64,000 nucleotides of DNA from Streptomyces sp. NBC_01549 (GTDB lineage: Bacteria; Actinomycetota; Actinomycetes; Streptomycetales; Streptomycetaceae): assembly GCF_026339955.1 (NCBI RefSeq), contig NZ_JAPEPW010000001.1:2506501-2570500 (forward strand), read 5' to 3'. The position numbers and the translations under genes are program-made. A model generated the notes under the pieces. The model did no database searches. It saw only the letters and a program-made list of their open reading frames with translations, and was not told where the DNA came from. Position 1 is the first letter of the stretch. Every line of letters begins with the position of its first letter. This document shows positions 30,390-38,119 of the stretch, piece by piece.

Positions 30390-31373
30390 TCAGTCCTTCC
30401 AGAGGTGCGCGACTTCACCGAAATTTCGGCGCACCCACGTGTCGGAATAAATCGTGTCGAGATAACGGTCGCCGCCGTCGGGGAAGACGAGCGCGACGGT
30501 CGAGTCGGCCGGGATCTCGTCCCTCAGCCGGGCCAGCGCGGCGACGGTCGCCCCGGACGAGCCGCCGGCCAGGATGGCCTCGCGGTGGATGAGCCTGCGG
30601 CAGGCCACCACGCAGTCCAGGTCGGATACGTGGACGACCCGGTCGGCGGCGGTCGGGTCCATCAGGGCCGGCACGACCGACGCCCCGTGCCCGGGGATGA
30701 GACGGCGGGTGGACTCCAGGCCGAAGATGGCGCTGCCCTCCGCGTCCACCGCGACGATGGTTGTGTCCATCCCCTGCTCGCGGATGTGGTCGGCGCAGCC
30801 TCGCAACGTGCCGAAGGTGCTGACCGAGCAGAACAGGTAGTCCACCCGGCCGTCGAGGGCGCGCGCTATCTCCCTCATGGTCTTCTCGTGGGCCCGCGGG
30901 TTGAGCAGGTTGGCGTACTGGTTGGGCCAGAACGCGTACGGCGTCCGCGCGACGAGTTCCCGCACACGGCGCAGCCGCATCGGCAGGTACTCGCCGGTCA
31001 GCTCGTCCCGCTCGGTCACCACCTCGATCTCGGCGCCGTAGGCGCGCAGGATCGCCAGGTTCTGCTCCGTGGTCTTTCCGTCCACCACACAGATGAAGCG
31101 GAACCCGAAGTAGCGGCATATCTGGGCGAGTCCGACCGCCAGGTTCCCCGAGCTGGACTCGACCACCACGGAGCGGCCGGGTACCAGCTCGCCGCTCTCG
31201 ATCGCGCTGCTCAGCATGCTGAGCCCGGACCGGTCCTTGATACTGCCGCCCGGATTGAATCTCTCTATCTTGGCGAATACCCGGGCCTCAAACCCCGGCA
31301 GCAGCCTCTCCAATTCCACGAGCGGGGTGTTCCCCACGGTCGAAAGAATTCCTGAGAATGGTGGCTCCGACAC
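30390..31373 (-). CDS. sbnA: SbnA-like PLP synthase for 2,3-diaminopropionate
   Basis: A 327-aa cysteine-synthase-like, fold-type II PLP enzyme. The PLP lysine is in NPGGSIKDRSG, the Asn loop is ESSSGNLAVG, and the phosphate-binding loop is probably GGSSGATVAAL. SbnA joins O-phospho-L-serine and L-glutamate to give the substrate of SbnB. The frame opens at a GTG at 31382, but that codon overlaps the Shine-Dalgarno sequence GGGAGG. The GTG at 31373 has ideal 8-nt spacing and is chosen. It is the first gene of the main operon, behind an AT-rich gap. Confidence 0.9.
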   Translation of the reverse strand: MSEPPFSGILSTVGNTPLVELERLLPGFEARVFAKIERFNPGGSIKDRSGLSMLSSAIESGELVPGRSVVVESSSGNLAVGLAQICRYFGFRFICVVDGKTTEQNLAILRAYGAEIEVVTERDELTGEYLPMRLRRVRELVARTPYAFWPNQYANLLNPRAHEKTMREIARALDGRVDYLFCSVSTFGTLRGCADHIREQGMDTTIVAVDAEGSAIFGLESTRRLIPGHGASVVPALMDPTAADRVVHVSDLDCVVACRRLIHREAILAGGSSGATVAALARLRDEIPADSTVALVFPDGGDRYLDTIYSDTWVRRNFGEVAHLWKD

Positions 31374-31382
31374 GACTGTCAC

Positions 31383-31537
31383 CTCCCGAACATTGATCGC
31401 GTCGAATGCTCGACGTGCTCCTTGACATTCTTGAGGTTTCGCCTATCCGGCAGCTATATTCTCGTCATATCGCAAGCATTTTGGGCGCCATATTTCGCGG
31501 CAATCGAGCCAATGTCGCCGGAACTTTCAGGTTGGGG
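31383..31537 (-). promoter_or_regulatory. AT-rich promoter region of the main NRPS operon
   Basis: A 155-bp gap between the truncated NRPS and sbnA that is clearly richer in A/T (for example around 31450-31500) than anything else in the cluster. No hairpin separates the two genes and no confident -35/-10 pair stands out. Composition suggests the operon promoter lies here. Confidence 0.4.
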
Positions 31538-34246
31538 CTAGCCCCGTTCGGTCCGTACACCGCGCAGCCTCACCTGGTCGTCGACGCGCCCGTGGAGCTC
31601 CAGGGTGCCGTCCGCCCGCCAGCTCGCCAGGTCGCCCGTGCGGTACATCCTCGCTCCCGGCCGCAGCCCGTACGGGTCGGCCAGGAACCGCTCGGCGGTG
31701 AGTCCGGGACGGTTCATGTACCCGTCGGCCAAGTCGTCGCCCCCCAGGTACAGTTCGCCGGTCGCACCGGGCGGCACCGGTCGCAGCCACCGGTCGAGCA
31801 CATAGCAGCGGGCGTTGGCGATCGGCCGCCCGATCGGAAGCCGCGTCCCGCCCGCCCCGTCCTCGGGACCGACCGGGTGGACGGTGGCCGCCATGGTCGA
31901 CTCGGTCGGCCCGTACTGGTTGACCAGCCGCCAGTCCGCGCCGATCGAGGCTGCCCGCCGCAGGTGCGCGGCGGTCAGCTCCTCACCGCTGACCAGGCCC
32001 ATCCGCAGCCAGGGCGACGGCACGTCCCCCTCGTCCGCCGCATCCCGCGCGGCGTCCGCGAGCGCGTTCAGCATCGTCGGCGTCAGAGCGGGCAGCACAG
32101 TCACCCGGTGCCGCCTGAGCAGGGCGAACAGCGCGGCCGGGTCCTGGGCCTCGTCCTGCTCCGCCAGGACGAGCCGGGAGCCCGCTGTCAGCGGCCCGAA
32201 GATGTCCCGCACCGACGGGTCTAAGGACACCGACGCCAGGTTCAGGACGGTGTCGTCGCCCCCGAGCCCCGTCAGATCGTGCAGATAGGACAGATAGCCC
32301 GCCACGGCCTCGTGCCGGATCACCACGCCCTTGGGCCGACCCGTCGAACCGGAGGTGTGGATGACGTACGCCGGATGCCTGGCCGCGCCTTCCTGCGCGG
32401 CGGGGTTGTTCTCGGACCACCCGCCGGTGTGCCGCACGGCCGCCGGCTCCGCGAGTACGGCGACGGACTTGGCGTCGTCCAGCATGAACGCGATCCGCTC
32501 GGCCGGATCCCCGGGGTCCACGGGCAGATACGCCGCCCCCGACTTCATGACCGCAAGGAGCGCCACCACCAGCTCCACCGAGGGCGGCAGCGACACCGCG
32601 ACCACGGTGCGCGGCCCTGCCCCCTGGTCGATCAGCCGGTGCGCCAGCCGGTTGGCCCGCGCGTTCAGCTCCACGTAGGTGAGCCGCTCCTCGCCGTGGA
32701 TCAGGGCGATCCGGGTCGGCGTGGTGGCGGCCTGCGCCTCGAACAGTCCGTGCACGGTCGCCGGACTCAGCTCGACGGCGGTGTCGTTCCACTCCTCGAG
32801 CAGCCGCTCCCGCTCGCCCGGAAGCAGTATGGGCACATCGCCCACCAGGGCATCGGGGTCGGCGGCGAAGGCGGCGAGGAATCGGGTGAACCGGCGCAGG
32901 TGGGCGGTGAGTTCGGACTCTGTGTAGCGCGAGGGATGGCCGACCAGCCGGATCTGGAGACCGCCCTCACCGGGCACCGGACAGGCCGCGATCTCCAGGT
33001 CTTCGACGGGGCCGGAGGTGAGCCGGTGAGCGTTACCCAGGGTGCCGTCGAAGGAGATGCCGAGGTCGAAGCCCATGATGTCGACCATCGGACCGAACTG
33101 CCGATGTGCGCTCTCGGAGCCGCCGTCGCGCAGGTCACGGAGCAGTTCCTCGTAGCGGTACTGCTGGTGGCGCAGGGTCTGGCGGGTCTCGTCGAGCGCA
33201 CTGCGGATGAGGGTGTGGACGGTCGTGTCACGGTCCGCCCTGATGCGCAGCGGAAGGATGTTGGCCGTCATGCCGGGCGTCCGCCGCGCGACCTCCGTGA
33301 CACGGCCGACGACCGGCAGGCTGAGCAGGATGTCGTCCCGGCCGGTCATGCGGTGCAGGTAGGCGGCGACGGCGGCGACGAGACCGGTGGACCAGTTGGT
33401 GCCGGCCAGCCGGGCGGTCGCGCCGAGCCGGTCCAGGGTCTCCCGCGGAATGCACTCCGCGCTCCGTACGAGATCGTCCGCGCCCTGCGTGCGCTCCGTA
33501 CGCCCTCGCGGCCGGGCCAGGCCGAGGGACAGGCCGACGGGCTCCGGCCGGTCGGCCATGCGCCCGGCCCAGTGGGCACGGTCCGCGGTGAACCGTTCCG
33601 ACGCCCGGTACTCGGCCTGTGCCGCGTGGAGCTCGGCGAGGCCCGGCAGGGCTCCCTCCGAAGGATCCCGGCCCTCGCGCAGAGCGGTGTAGATCTCGGC
33701 GGTGCGGCGCAGCACGAGCACACCGCTGTGCCCGTCGAGGACCACATGGTGGGCGCGCTGGTAGAAGAAGTGCCGTTCGGGGGCGACGGTGATCAGCGCG
33801 AAGGCGAACAGCGGATCCCGGCCGAGGTCGACGGGCCGGGCCAGGTCGGCGCGCATCCAGTCATGGGCGGCCCCCTCGTCGGCAGCCCGGACCAGCGGCA
33901 GCTCCCAGTCGAGGGGCGGCCCGACCTCCTGCCGGATCCCGCCGTCCGCGTACTGCCCCGGACGCCCCCCGGCCCAGCCCGCCCCATGCCCATCGGCTTC
34001 GGCTTCGGCTTCGGCTTCGGCTTCGGCTTCGGCTTCGACGAATCGCACCCGCAGCGCCTCGGTCTCGGTCACGGCGAGGCGGGCGGCTTCCTGGAAGTCC
34101 GGGACATGCAGCGGTCCGCGCACATCGGTGTAGAGGCCGACGTTGTACTGCTGGCTGCCGGCGCCGGCCCGGAGGTCACGCCAGATGCCGGACTGGCCTG
34201 CCAAGAGCGGGAGTTGAAGAGACGGAACCGGGGCGGGGCGGGGCAT
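31538..34246 (-). CDS. truncated NRPS protein, C-A without core A9-A10 and T domain
   Basis: A 902-aa protein. An EntF/siderophore-like condensation domain (aa 5-430, intact HHVVLDG near aa 168) is followed by an adenylation domain (aa 455-902). The A domain has the core [14 protein letters not shown] and the NQYGPTE motif, but the protein stops inside core A8 (GRVDDQVRLRGVRTERG). It therefore lacks the A10 lysine and any carrier domain. The partial code DPRPLSQMA matches nothing I know. An unusual seven-fold Glu-Ala repeat lies near aa 72-85. It has a strong GGAG/ATG start. It may be a remnant of a lost module, or a C domain acting in trans on the loading residue; the A domain as it stands should not catalyse thiolation. 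It is transcribed in the same direction as the cluster but separated from it by an AT-rich gap. Confidence 0.85.
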   Translation of the reverse strand: MPRPAPVPSLQLPLLAGQSGIWRDLRAGAGSQQYNVGLYTDVRGPLHVPDFQEAARLAVTETEALRVRFVEAEAEAEAEAEAEADGHGAGWAGGRPGQYADGGIRQEVGPPLDWELPLVRAADEGAAHDWMRADLARPVDLGRDPLFAFALITVAPERHFFYQRAHHVVLDGHSGVLVLRRTAEIYTALREGRDPSEGALPGLAELHAAQAEYRASERFTADRAHWAGRMADRPEPVGLSLGLARPRGRTERTQGADDLVRSAECIPRETLDRLGATARLAGTNWSTGLVAAVAAYLHRMTGRDDILLSLPVVGRVTEVARRTPGMTANILPLRIRADRDTTVHTLIRSALDETRQTLRHQQYRYEELLRDLRDGGSESAHRQFGPMVDIMGFDLGISFDGTLGNAHRLTSGPVEDLEIAACPVPGEGGLQIRLVGHPSRYTESELTAHLRRFTRFLAAFAADPDALVGDVPILLPGERERLLEEWNDTAVELSPATVHGLFEAQAATTPTRIALIHGEERLTYVELNARANRLAHRLIDQGAGPRTVVAVSLPPSVELVVALLAVMKSGAAYLPVDPGDPAERIAFMLDDAKSVAVLAEPAAVRHTGGWSENNPAAQEGAARHPAYVIHTSGSTGRPKGVVIRHEAVAGYLSYLHDLTGLGGDDTVLNLASVSLDPSVRDIFGPLTAGSRLVLAEQDEAQDPAALFALLRRHRVTVLPALTPTMLNALADAARDAADEGDVPSPWLRMGLVSGEELTAAHLRRAASIGADWRLVNQYGPTESTMAATVHPVGPEDGAGGTRLPIGRPIANARCYVLDRWLRPVPPGATGELYLGGDDLADGYMNRPGLTAERFLADPYGLRPGARMYRTGDLASWRADGTLELHGRVDDQVRLRGVRTERG
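33993..34034. repeat. hexanucleotide microsatellite (TCGGCT)x7 inside the NRPS C domain
   Basis: Seven exact 6-bp units encoding alternating Glu-Ala on the minus strand. A change in unit number keeps the frame, so the length could vary between strains. Confidence 0.92.
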
Positions 34247-34348
34247 CGGTCACTCCGTTTCGGAGGAAGGGTCTCGAGCGACGTCGTGAAGGGGATGGGG
34301 AGAGGACGCGGATTGGATCACGGGTGACGAGGGAGGCAATGCACAGGG

Positions 34349-34388
34349 GCCGGTTCCGGCACGATGGAGTGACCGTGCCGGAACCGGC
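34349..34388. terminator. strong hairpin terminator
   Basis: Perfect 15-bp inverted repeat (GCCGGTTCCGGCACG / CGTGCCGGAACCGGC) with a 10-nt loop, about 50 bp past the stop of the secreted WxG-repeat protein. It isolates the NRPS cluster from upstream transcription. Confidence 0.7.
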
Positions 34389-34403
34389 TGGGGGCGCCAA
34401 AAC

Positions 34404-34427
34404 CGCGGCCGGGGAGTCCCGGCCGCG
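34404..34427. terminator. second hairpin after the secreted protein gene
   Basis: A 10-bp GC-only inverted repeat CGCGGCCGGG / CCCGGCCGCG with a GAGT loop, 8 bp beyond the stop codon of the gene at 34435. Confidence 0.55.
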
Positions 34428-34434
34428 CGGATCG

Positions 34435-35547
34435 TCAGCCGGCGGCCGGCGCCGCGAGCCTGGCGGCGAACGGCGACGAGCTGCCGAAGAAGGACATGGT
34501 CCGGCCGGCCACCCACAGGCTCCCGTCGGTAGCCGTGGTCAGCCGGACGCCGTCCGCCGAGTAGGAGACGGGACCGGTGACGGCCTCCCAGGCCTGCCCG
34601 TTCCAGCGGGCGAAGGCGCCGTCGGTGCCGGAGTGCAGACCGGCGTACAACTGTCCGCCGTAGAAAGCCAGATCGGCGAAGCTCGTAACTCCCTTCAGGG
34701 TGATGTCCGCGCGGGTCCAACCGGTGCCGTTCCAGTGCAGGGCGGTGGTGCCGCCGACGACCCACACATCACCGGAGCCGCGGGCGACGACCTTGGTGAG
34801 GGAGCCCGTGAGGCCGGTGGGCGTGACGACCTCCTTCCAGTTGGCGCCGTCGTACTTCACTACGTACGGACGGCAGTTGGTGCCCGCGGTATCCGTGCAG
34901 GTCTGTCCGGCCGCCCAGATGTCGGTGGCGGAGTTGACCTGGACGGAGTTCAGCTTGGTACTGCCGCCGGAGGCCTGCGGGAGCTTGGTGACCTTCCAGG
35001 AGGTGCCGTCCCAGTGCCCGACGACGCCCGGGACACTCGTGGCGGTGTCCGTTCGCGACTCGCCCACGGCCCACACATCGGTGGCCGAAACCGCCTTGAT
35101 GCCAAGGAAGTTGACGGACGCGTCGGCCGGGTTCCGCTTCTCCCAGGCCGTGCCGTTCCAGTGGCTGACGGAAAGGGACTGCTGGTACTTCTTGCCCAGG
35201 ACCCAGAAGTCGTTGGCAGACGTGGCGGCCCAGATCCCGTCGTCCGCACGATCCTTCTCGTAGGTCAGCTCCTTCCAAGCCGTCCCCTGACGCAGCCAGT
35301 AACGGACGACTTCGGCGTCCCCGCTGTTGCGGCCCCAGACGGTCTGGCCGAAGGCGGTGCTGCCGTCGCCGACCGGCAGAACGTCATAGAGCGAGCCGTC
35401 GGTGTTGGGCTTGGCAAGGGTCTCCCAACCGGGCGACGCCGCCTGGGCCGGGCCCGCGGCGAGCGACAGGGTGGCGCCGCCCGCCAGCAGGACGACGGCG
35501 GCTTTGCGGAGCAAGGCGGATGTGGCACTTGAAGGCAGAGTGGACAT
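34435..35547 (-). CDS. secreted WxG-repeat protein, probable beta-propeller
   Basis: A 370-aa protein with a clear Sec signal peptide: basic LLRK, hydrophobic AAVVLLAGGATLSLAAG, cleavage after AQA. The mature part holds about six repeats of the form DVWAVG...HWDGTSWK (for example SHWNGTAW, GHWDGTSWK, VKYDGANWKE, LHWNGTGW, ARWNGQAW). This is the pattern of secreted actinobacterial propeller-like proteins of unknown function. GGAGG lies just upstream of the ATG. Two hairpins follow it, so it is a separate unit from the NRPS cluster. A surface or extracellular binding role is inference only. Confidence 0.82.
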   Translation of the reverse strand: MSTLPSSATSALLRKAAVVLLAGGATLSLAAGPAQAASPGWETLAKPNTDGSLYDVLPVGDGSTAFGQTVWGRNSGDAEVVRYWLRQGTAWKELTYEKDRADDGIWAATSANDFWVLGKKYQQSLSVSHWNGTAWEKRNPADASVNFLGIKAVSATDVWAVGESRTDTATSVPGVVGHWDGTSWKVTKLPQASGGSTKLNSVQVNSATDIWAAGQTCTDTAGTNCRPYVVKYDGANWKEVVTPTGLTGSLTKVVARGSGDVWVVGGTTALHWNGTGWTRADITLKGVTSFADLAFYGGQLYAGLHSGTDGAFARWNGQAWEAVTGPVSYSADGVRLTTATDGSLWVAGRTMSFFGSSSPFAARLAAPAAG

Positions 35548-35667
35548 GAAACCTCCGAGAATCGGCGATATCGGTGGGGTGAGGAGCGGCCGGTGCGGAT
35601 GTGCCCGGCCGCGTTGCGGCTCTCGTCGCGCCGCGAACGGCGTGCTCCGCCGCACACCGAACGGGCC

Positions 35668-35925
35668 TCAGGCCGCCGGGACGTCGACGGAAGCGACGGA
35701 GCCGAACTCGTCGACGGCTTGGTGATAAGTCCAGGCCGTGGCGTCGCAGGAGGTCTTCTTCACTCCGCTGCACACCGCGCGGACCCGCTTGAGGTCGCCA
35801 TGGAGGGCGCCACCGAGGAGGTACTCGTCGGCGCTGGTGGTGCCGACCGCGGGCGCGGTGAGTCCGGGAACGGCCGAGAGCACGGCGGCGGTGCCGACGA
35901 CCAGCATGGCGGGACGGCGACGCAC
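35668..35925 (-). CDS. small secreted protein with two cysteines
   Basis: An 85-aa product with an N-terminal signal sequence (RRRPAMLVVGTAAVLSAVPGLTAP). The short mature domain contains two Cys about eight residues apart (AVCSGVKKTSCDA) that could form a disulfide. GTG start with GGAGG 4 nt upstream. The arrangement GGALHGDLKRVRAVC is faintly reminiscent of subtilisin-inhibitor-like proteins, but the similarity is too weak to name it. It lies 120 bp upstream of the WxG-repeat gene on the same strand. Confidence 0.6.
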   Translation of the reverse strand: MRRRPAMLVVGTAAVLSAVPGLTAPAVGTTSADEYLLGGALHGDLKRVRAVCSGVKKTSCDATAWTYHQAVDEFGSVASVDVPAA

Positions 35926-36012
35926 GGGTCCTCCACGGATTCGGTACCCCGCCGGCCAGTCCCGGCGAGCGCCTCCAAAACTCCGCGATCCGCCTATACG
36001 CCTTCTCTATCG

Positions 36013-36276
36013 GGCAACCCGGCCTGCGAACCGGAGCGGTTCCCTGGAGCGGCACCGGAAGCAGCAGGAGGCGGATCGCGGGGAGTGGGGCTCTGCCTGG
36101 ATCGAGACCGGCCTCGTCTTCACCCAGGCAGACGGCTCCTGGCTGCACCCCGGCAAGGTCACCGACCTCTTCGAACGCCTCGTCGCCGCCTCCGGCCTCC
36201 CGCCGATCCGGCTGCACGACCTCCGGCACGGCGTAGCCACGCTCATGCTCGCCGCCGACATCGACATCAAGAAAGG
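36013..36276 (+). pseudogene. integrase fragment (tyrosine recombinase C-terminal domain)
   Basis: About 88 codons matching the catalytic half of actinobacterial tyrosine integrases: ETGLVFTQADGSWLHP followed by the HxxR box in RLHDLRHGVATLML. Homology stops after ADIDIKK, before the final His/Trp and the Tyr nucleophile, and the N-terminal half is absent, so it cannot be functional. It lies directly left of att copy 1 in the same orientation and position as the intact integrase beside att copy 3. This marks it as the end of an older element. Confidence 0.8.
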
Positions 36277-36354
36277 CCGCGGCACCGTTCCGCTCACGCA
36301 AGCCCCTTCACGGCGTCCCAGCCGTACACCTCGCCACGCCCTAACCGGCCCCGA

Positions 36355-36448
36355 AAAAAGCAAAAGCCCCAGGTCACGGCGAGTGAGAATCCTGGGGCTT
36401 CCACAGAGCCGCCTTCGGGATTCGAACCCGAGACCTACGCATTACGAG
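36355..36448 (-). repeat. att copy 1 (tRNA-Thr 3' half plus terminator arm)
   Basis: 94 bp closely matching 58904-58997: the GCCCCAGG...CCTGGGGC hairpin plus the 43-bp core at 36406-36448, which corresponds to the 3' half of tRNA-Thr. The 5' half of the tRNA is missing, so it is an attachment site and not a tRNA gene. It is the left boundary of the 8.6-kb island. Confidence 0.95.
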
Positions 36449-36801
36449 ACCATGAGCGTTCATGTTGCGTAGTGCCTCGTCGTGCTGTCCAGTGACGTTT
36501 TTCCTGATCAGAGCACGTTCGGCAGGTTGGCCCATGCCACCCCGTGATGCACCGTCCAAAGGCGTCTGTCCACCGGCTGTCCACCGAAGGAAGTGTCAAC
36601 GGCGCACCAGCGAGACTGGAGCTGCGCTCCCAACGACGCTGTCGACCAGGCGGAGAGACGAACGGATATCGCTGTAGGACATCTACAAGCGCCCCATCGC
36701 CGGGTTCGGTCACCGTCACCTTCAGTTCCGGTGCCAGAGACACCGTGGTCGGCGAGGTCGCCCGCGTCTGTGGGTGCTCAGGGTCGACACAGCTGGCCGG
36801 G
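36449..36801. other. non-coding left arm of the island
   Basis: 353 bp without a credible gene. Two copies of TGTCCACCG at 36567-36575 and 36578-36586 (11-bp period) recur at the other end of the island (44822-44841) and look like integrase arm-binding sites. I see nothing else in it. Confidence 0.6.
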
Positions 36802-37458
36802 TCATTTCTCGTCGAGCCGTTCGTCAAGGATCTCGGCAGCCCAGGCGCGCAACCGTCGGCGCATATCCTCCACCTGGCCGCCATCGACACCGTAGGCCTC
36901 GTACTCCCGGTCCGGCCAACGGTCGACCGCCCGCAGCGCTTGGGCGAAGTAGCGCGGATCGAACCCGGCGTCGTGCTCCGACGCCAACTCCAGCAACTGC
37001 CCACCCGAGTACCGCCCGGAGGCGAGCGCGGCATTCACGTCGAGGTAATCCCGCGGCGCGGCCCGTCCGAACAGCGTCGTCACCTTGTTGGCCACCGCGT
37101 CATCGGGGTGCAGTACCGGACCGATCTCCAACACCGCAGGCGGCCGAGCCCGCCAGTCGCACCCGAGTTCCACCTTCGCCCTGTGCCCCTGTTCGTCAGC
37201 AACCGCGAACCGGGTGAACACCCCGGCGGACTTCTCCACCTCAACGGTCAGGTCGGCCGCTTGGTAGGCCGCAGCCACCGCCTCGACAGCCTCGGAGAAG
37301 GCGACGGGGTCGGCGATGTCCGTGAAGAGGTCGACGTCGTCCGACAGTCGTTCCAGGAACCCGTGCGCCTGAACCGCGTACCCGCCGGCCAGGACGAAGC
37401 CGTATCTCGCAGCGGCTCCAAGACCGATGCGGGCGAGTCGGGCATGAAACGGATCCAT
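36802..37458 (-). CDS. AbiEii-like nucleotidyltransferase (toxin-type)
   Basis: A 218-aa protein of the nucleotidyl transferase AbiEii/AbiGii family. It has the polymerase-beta-like active-site pattern GGYAVQAHGF followed by SDDVDLF (acidic metal ligands), and later RDYLDVNAAL, a family-typical C-terminal block. AbiEii toxins block phage by abortive infection and are neutralised by AbiEi. The ATG at 37458 gives the normal N-terminus (MDPFHARLARI); the longer open frame is not needed. It follows a 107-aa gene with an 11-bp gap, so the two form an operon, but the partner does not look like a standard AbiEi. Residence on a tRNA-linked island supports a defence or addiction role. Confidence 0.82.
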   Translation of the reverse strand: MDPFHARLARIGLGAAARYGFVLAGGYAVQAHGFLERLSDDVDLFTDIADPVAFSEAVEAVAAAYQAADLTVEVEKSAGVFTRFAVADEQGHRAKVELGCDWRARPPAVLEIGPVLHPDDAVANKVTTLFGRAAPRDYLDVNAALASGRYSGGQLLELASEHDAGFDPRYFAQALRAVDRWPDREYEAYGVDGGQVEDMRRRLRAWAAEILDERLDEK

Positions 37459-37469
37459 GCAGGTGAATA

Positions 37470-37793
37470 CTACGCAGCCCTGCGGACCAGCTGCGGGAAT
37501 CGCCCTTCCCACATCGACCGTGCGCGCGGCGGAAGCCACAGCCTCTGCCACACGGCCGAGAGCAGCACCGGGTCCAGGAACTTCCGTAGCTCCTCCACAT
37601 GCATGGCCTCACGGAGGACCGTCTCATAGAGCATCCGCAGGTCGACGTCGTCCGACAGGTCGTAGACGCGCTTCGGCGTCCAGTCCAGTACGGTCGGCAG
37701 AACCACCACCCCGGTTGCCGGACCGGCCAGCTCCTCCAGCGTCTCCGGAACCGTGTAGGGCCGGATCTCCGCGTACCGCACCCGTGACTCCAT
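37470..37793 (-). CDS. small partner of the AbiEii-like protein (candidate antitoxin)
   Basis: A 107-aa protein of unknown family. Visible features are a segment RVYDLSDDVDLRMLYETVLREAM (helical) and a basic C-terminus. It has no recognisable winged helix and is much shorter than classical AbiEi antitoxins. The start ATG (MESRVRYAEIRPYTV) was chosen because coding character is lost upstream. Its position, 11 bp before the AbiEii-like gene, suggests a cognate antitoxin or regulator by analogy with bicistronic toxin-antitoxin loci. Confidence 0.6.
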   Translation of the reverse strand: MESRVRYAEIRPYTVPETLEELAGPATGVVVLPTVLDWTPKRVYDLSDDVDLRMLYETVLREAMHVEELRKFLDPVLLSAVWQRLWLPPRARSMWEGRFPQLVRRAA

Positions 37794-38119
37794 GCACCCA
37801 GTATGCCCCTGCCCGAGCGTTGTCCACCGGTCGCCGTGGTGTTCGTCGGCGACGCCTCGCTCCGCAACCAGGCACGGGAGCCTCGCCGAGGGGGAGGCGA
37901 GGCCGCCCCCAGCCGACCGCAGGACCACCGTCGTCCCGATCATCGTGACCGCCCTGAACTGCGGGGCTCGATGGCGCGTCCACAGACCGCGAGCGCGTCC
38001 GGCGGGCAGCCGAGGTCGAGGCTTCGGCAAGTGCGTCTCCTCGAGGACCTTCAGGCCCTTGAGACGGAGCCTCTCATCCACCCCGGCTTCCGGCAGTGCG
38101 TTCCGAGCGCGGTGCGCGA
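37794..38119. other. intergenic gap inside the island
   Basis: 326 bp between the AbiEii operon and the helicase operon. Open frames cross it on the minus strand but have no start signal or recognisable content. It presumably holds the promoter of the AbiEii pair. Confidence 0.4.

Noticed and set aside
36013..36276. Functional integrase for the island
   Set aside because: It lies outside att copy 1 and lacks the N-terminal half and the catalytic tyrosine region.
36406..36448. A second tRNA-Thr gene at 36.4 kb (and another at 45.05 kb)
   Set aside because: Only the 3' half of the tRNA is present in each; the D arm and 5' acceptor strand are missing, so they are att sites.
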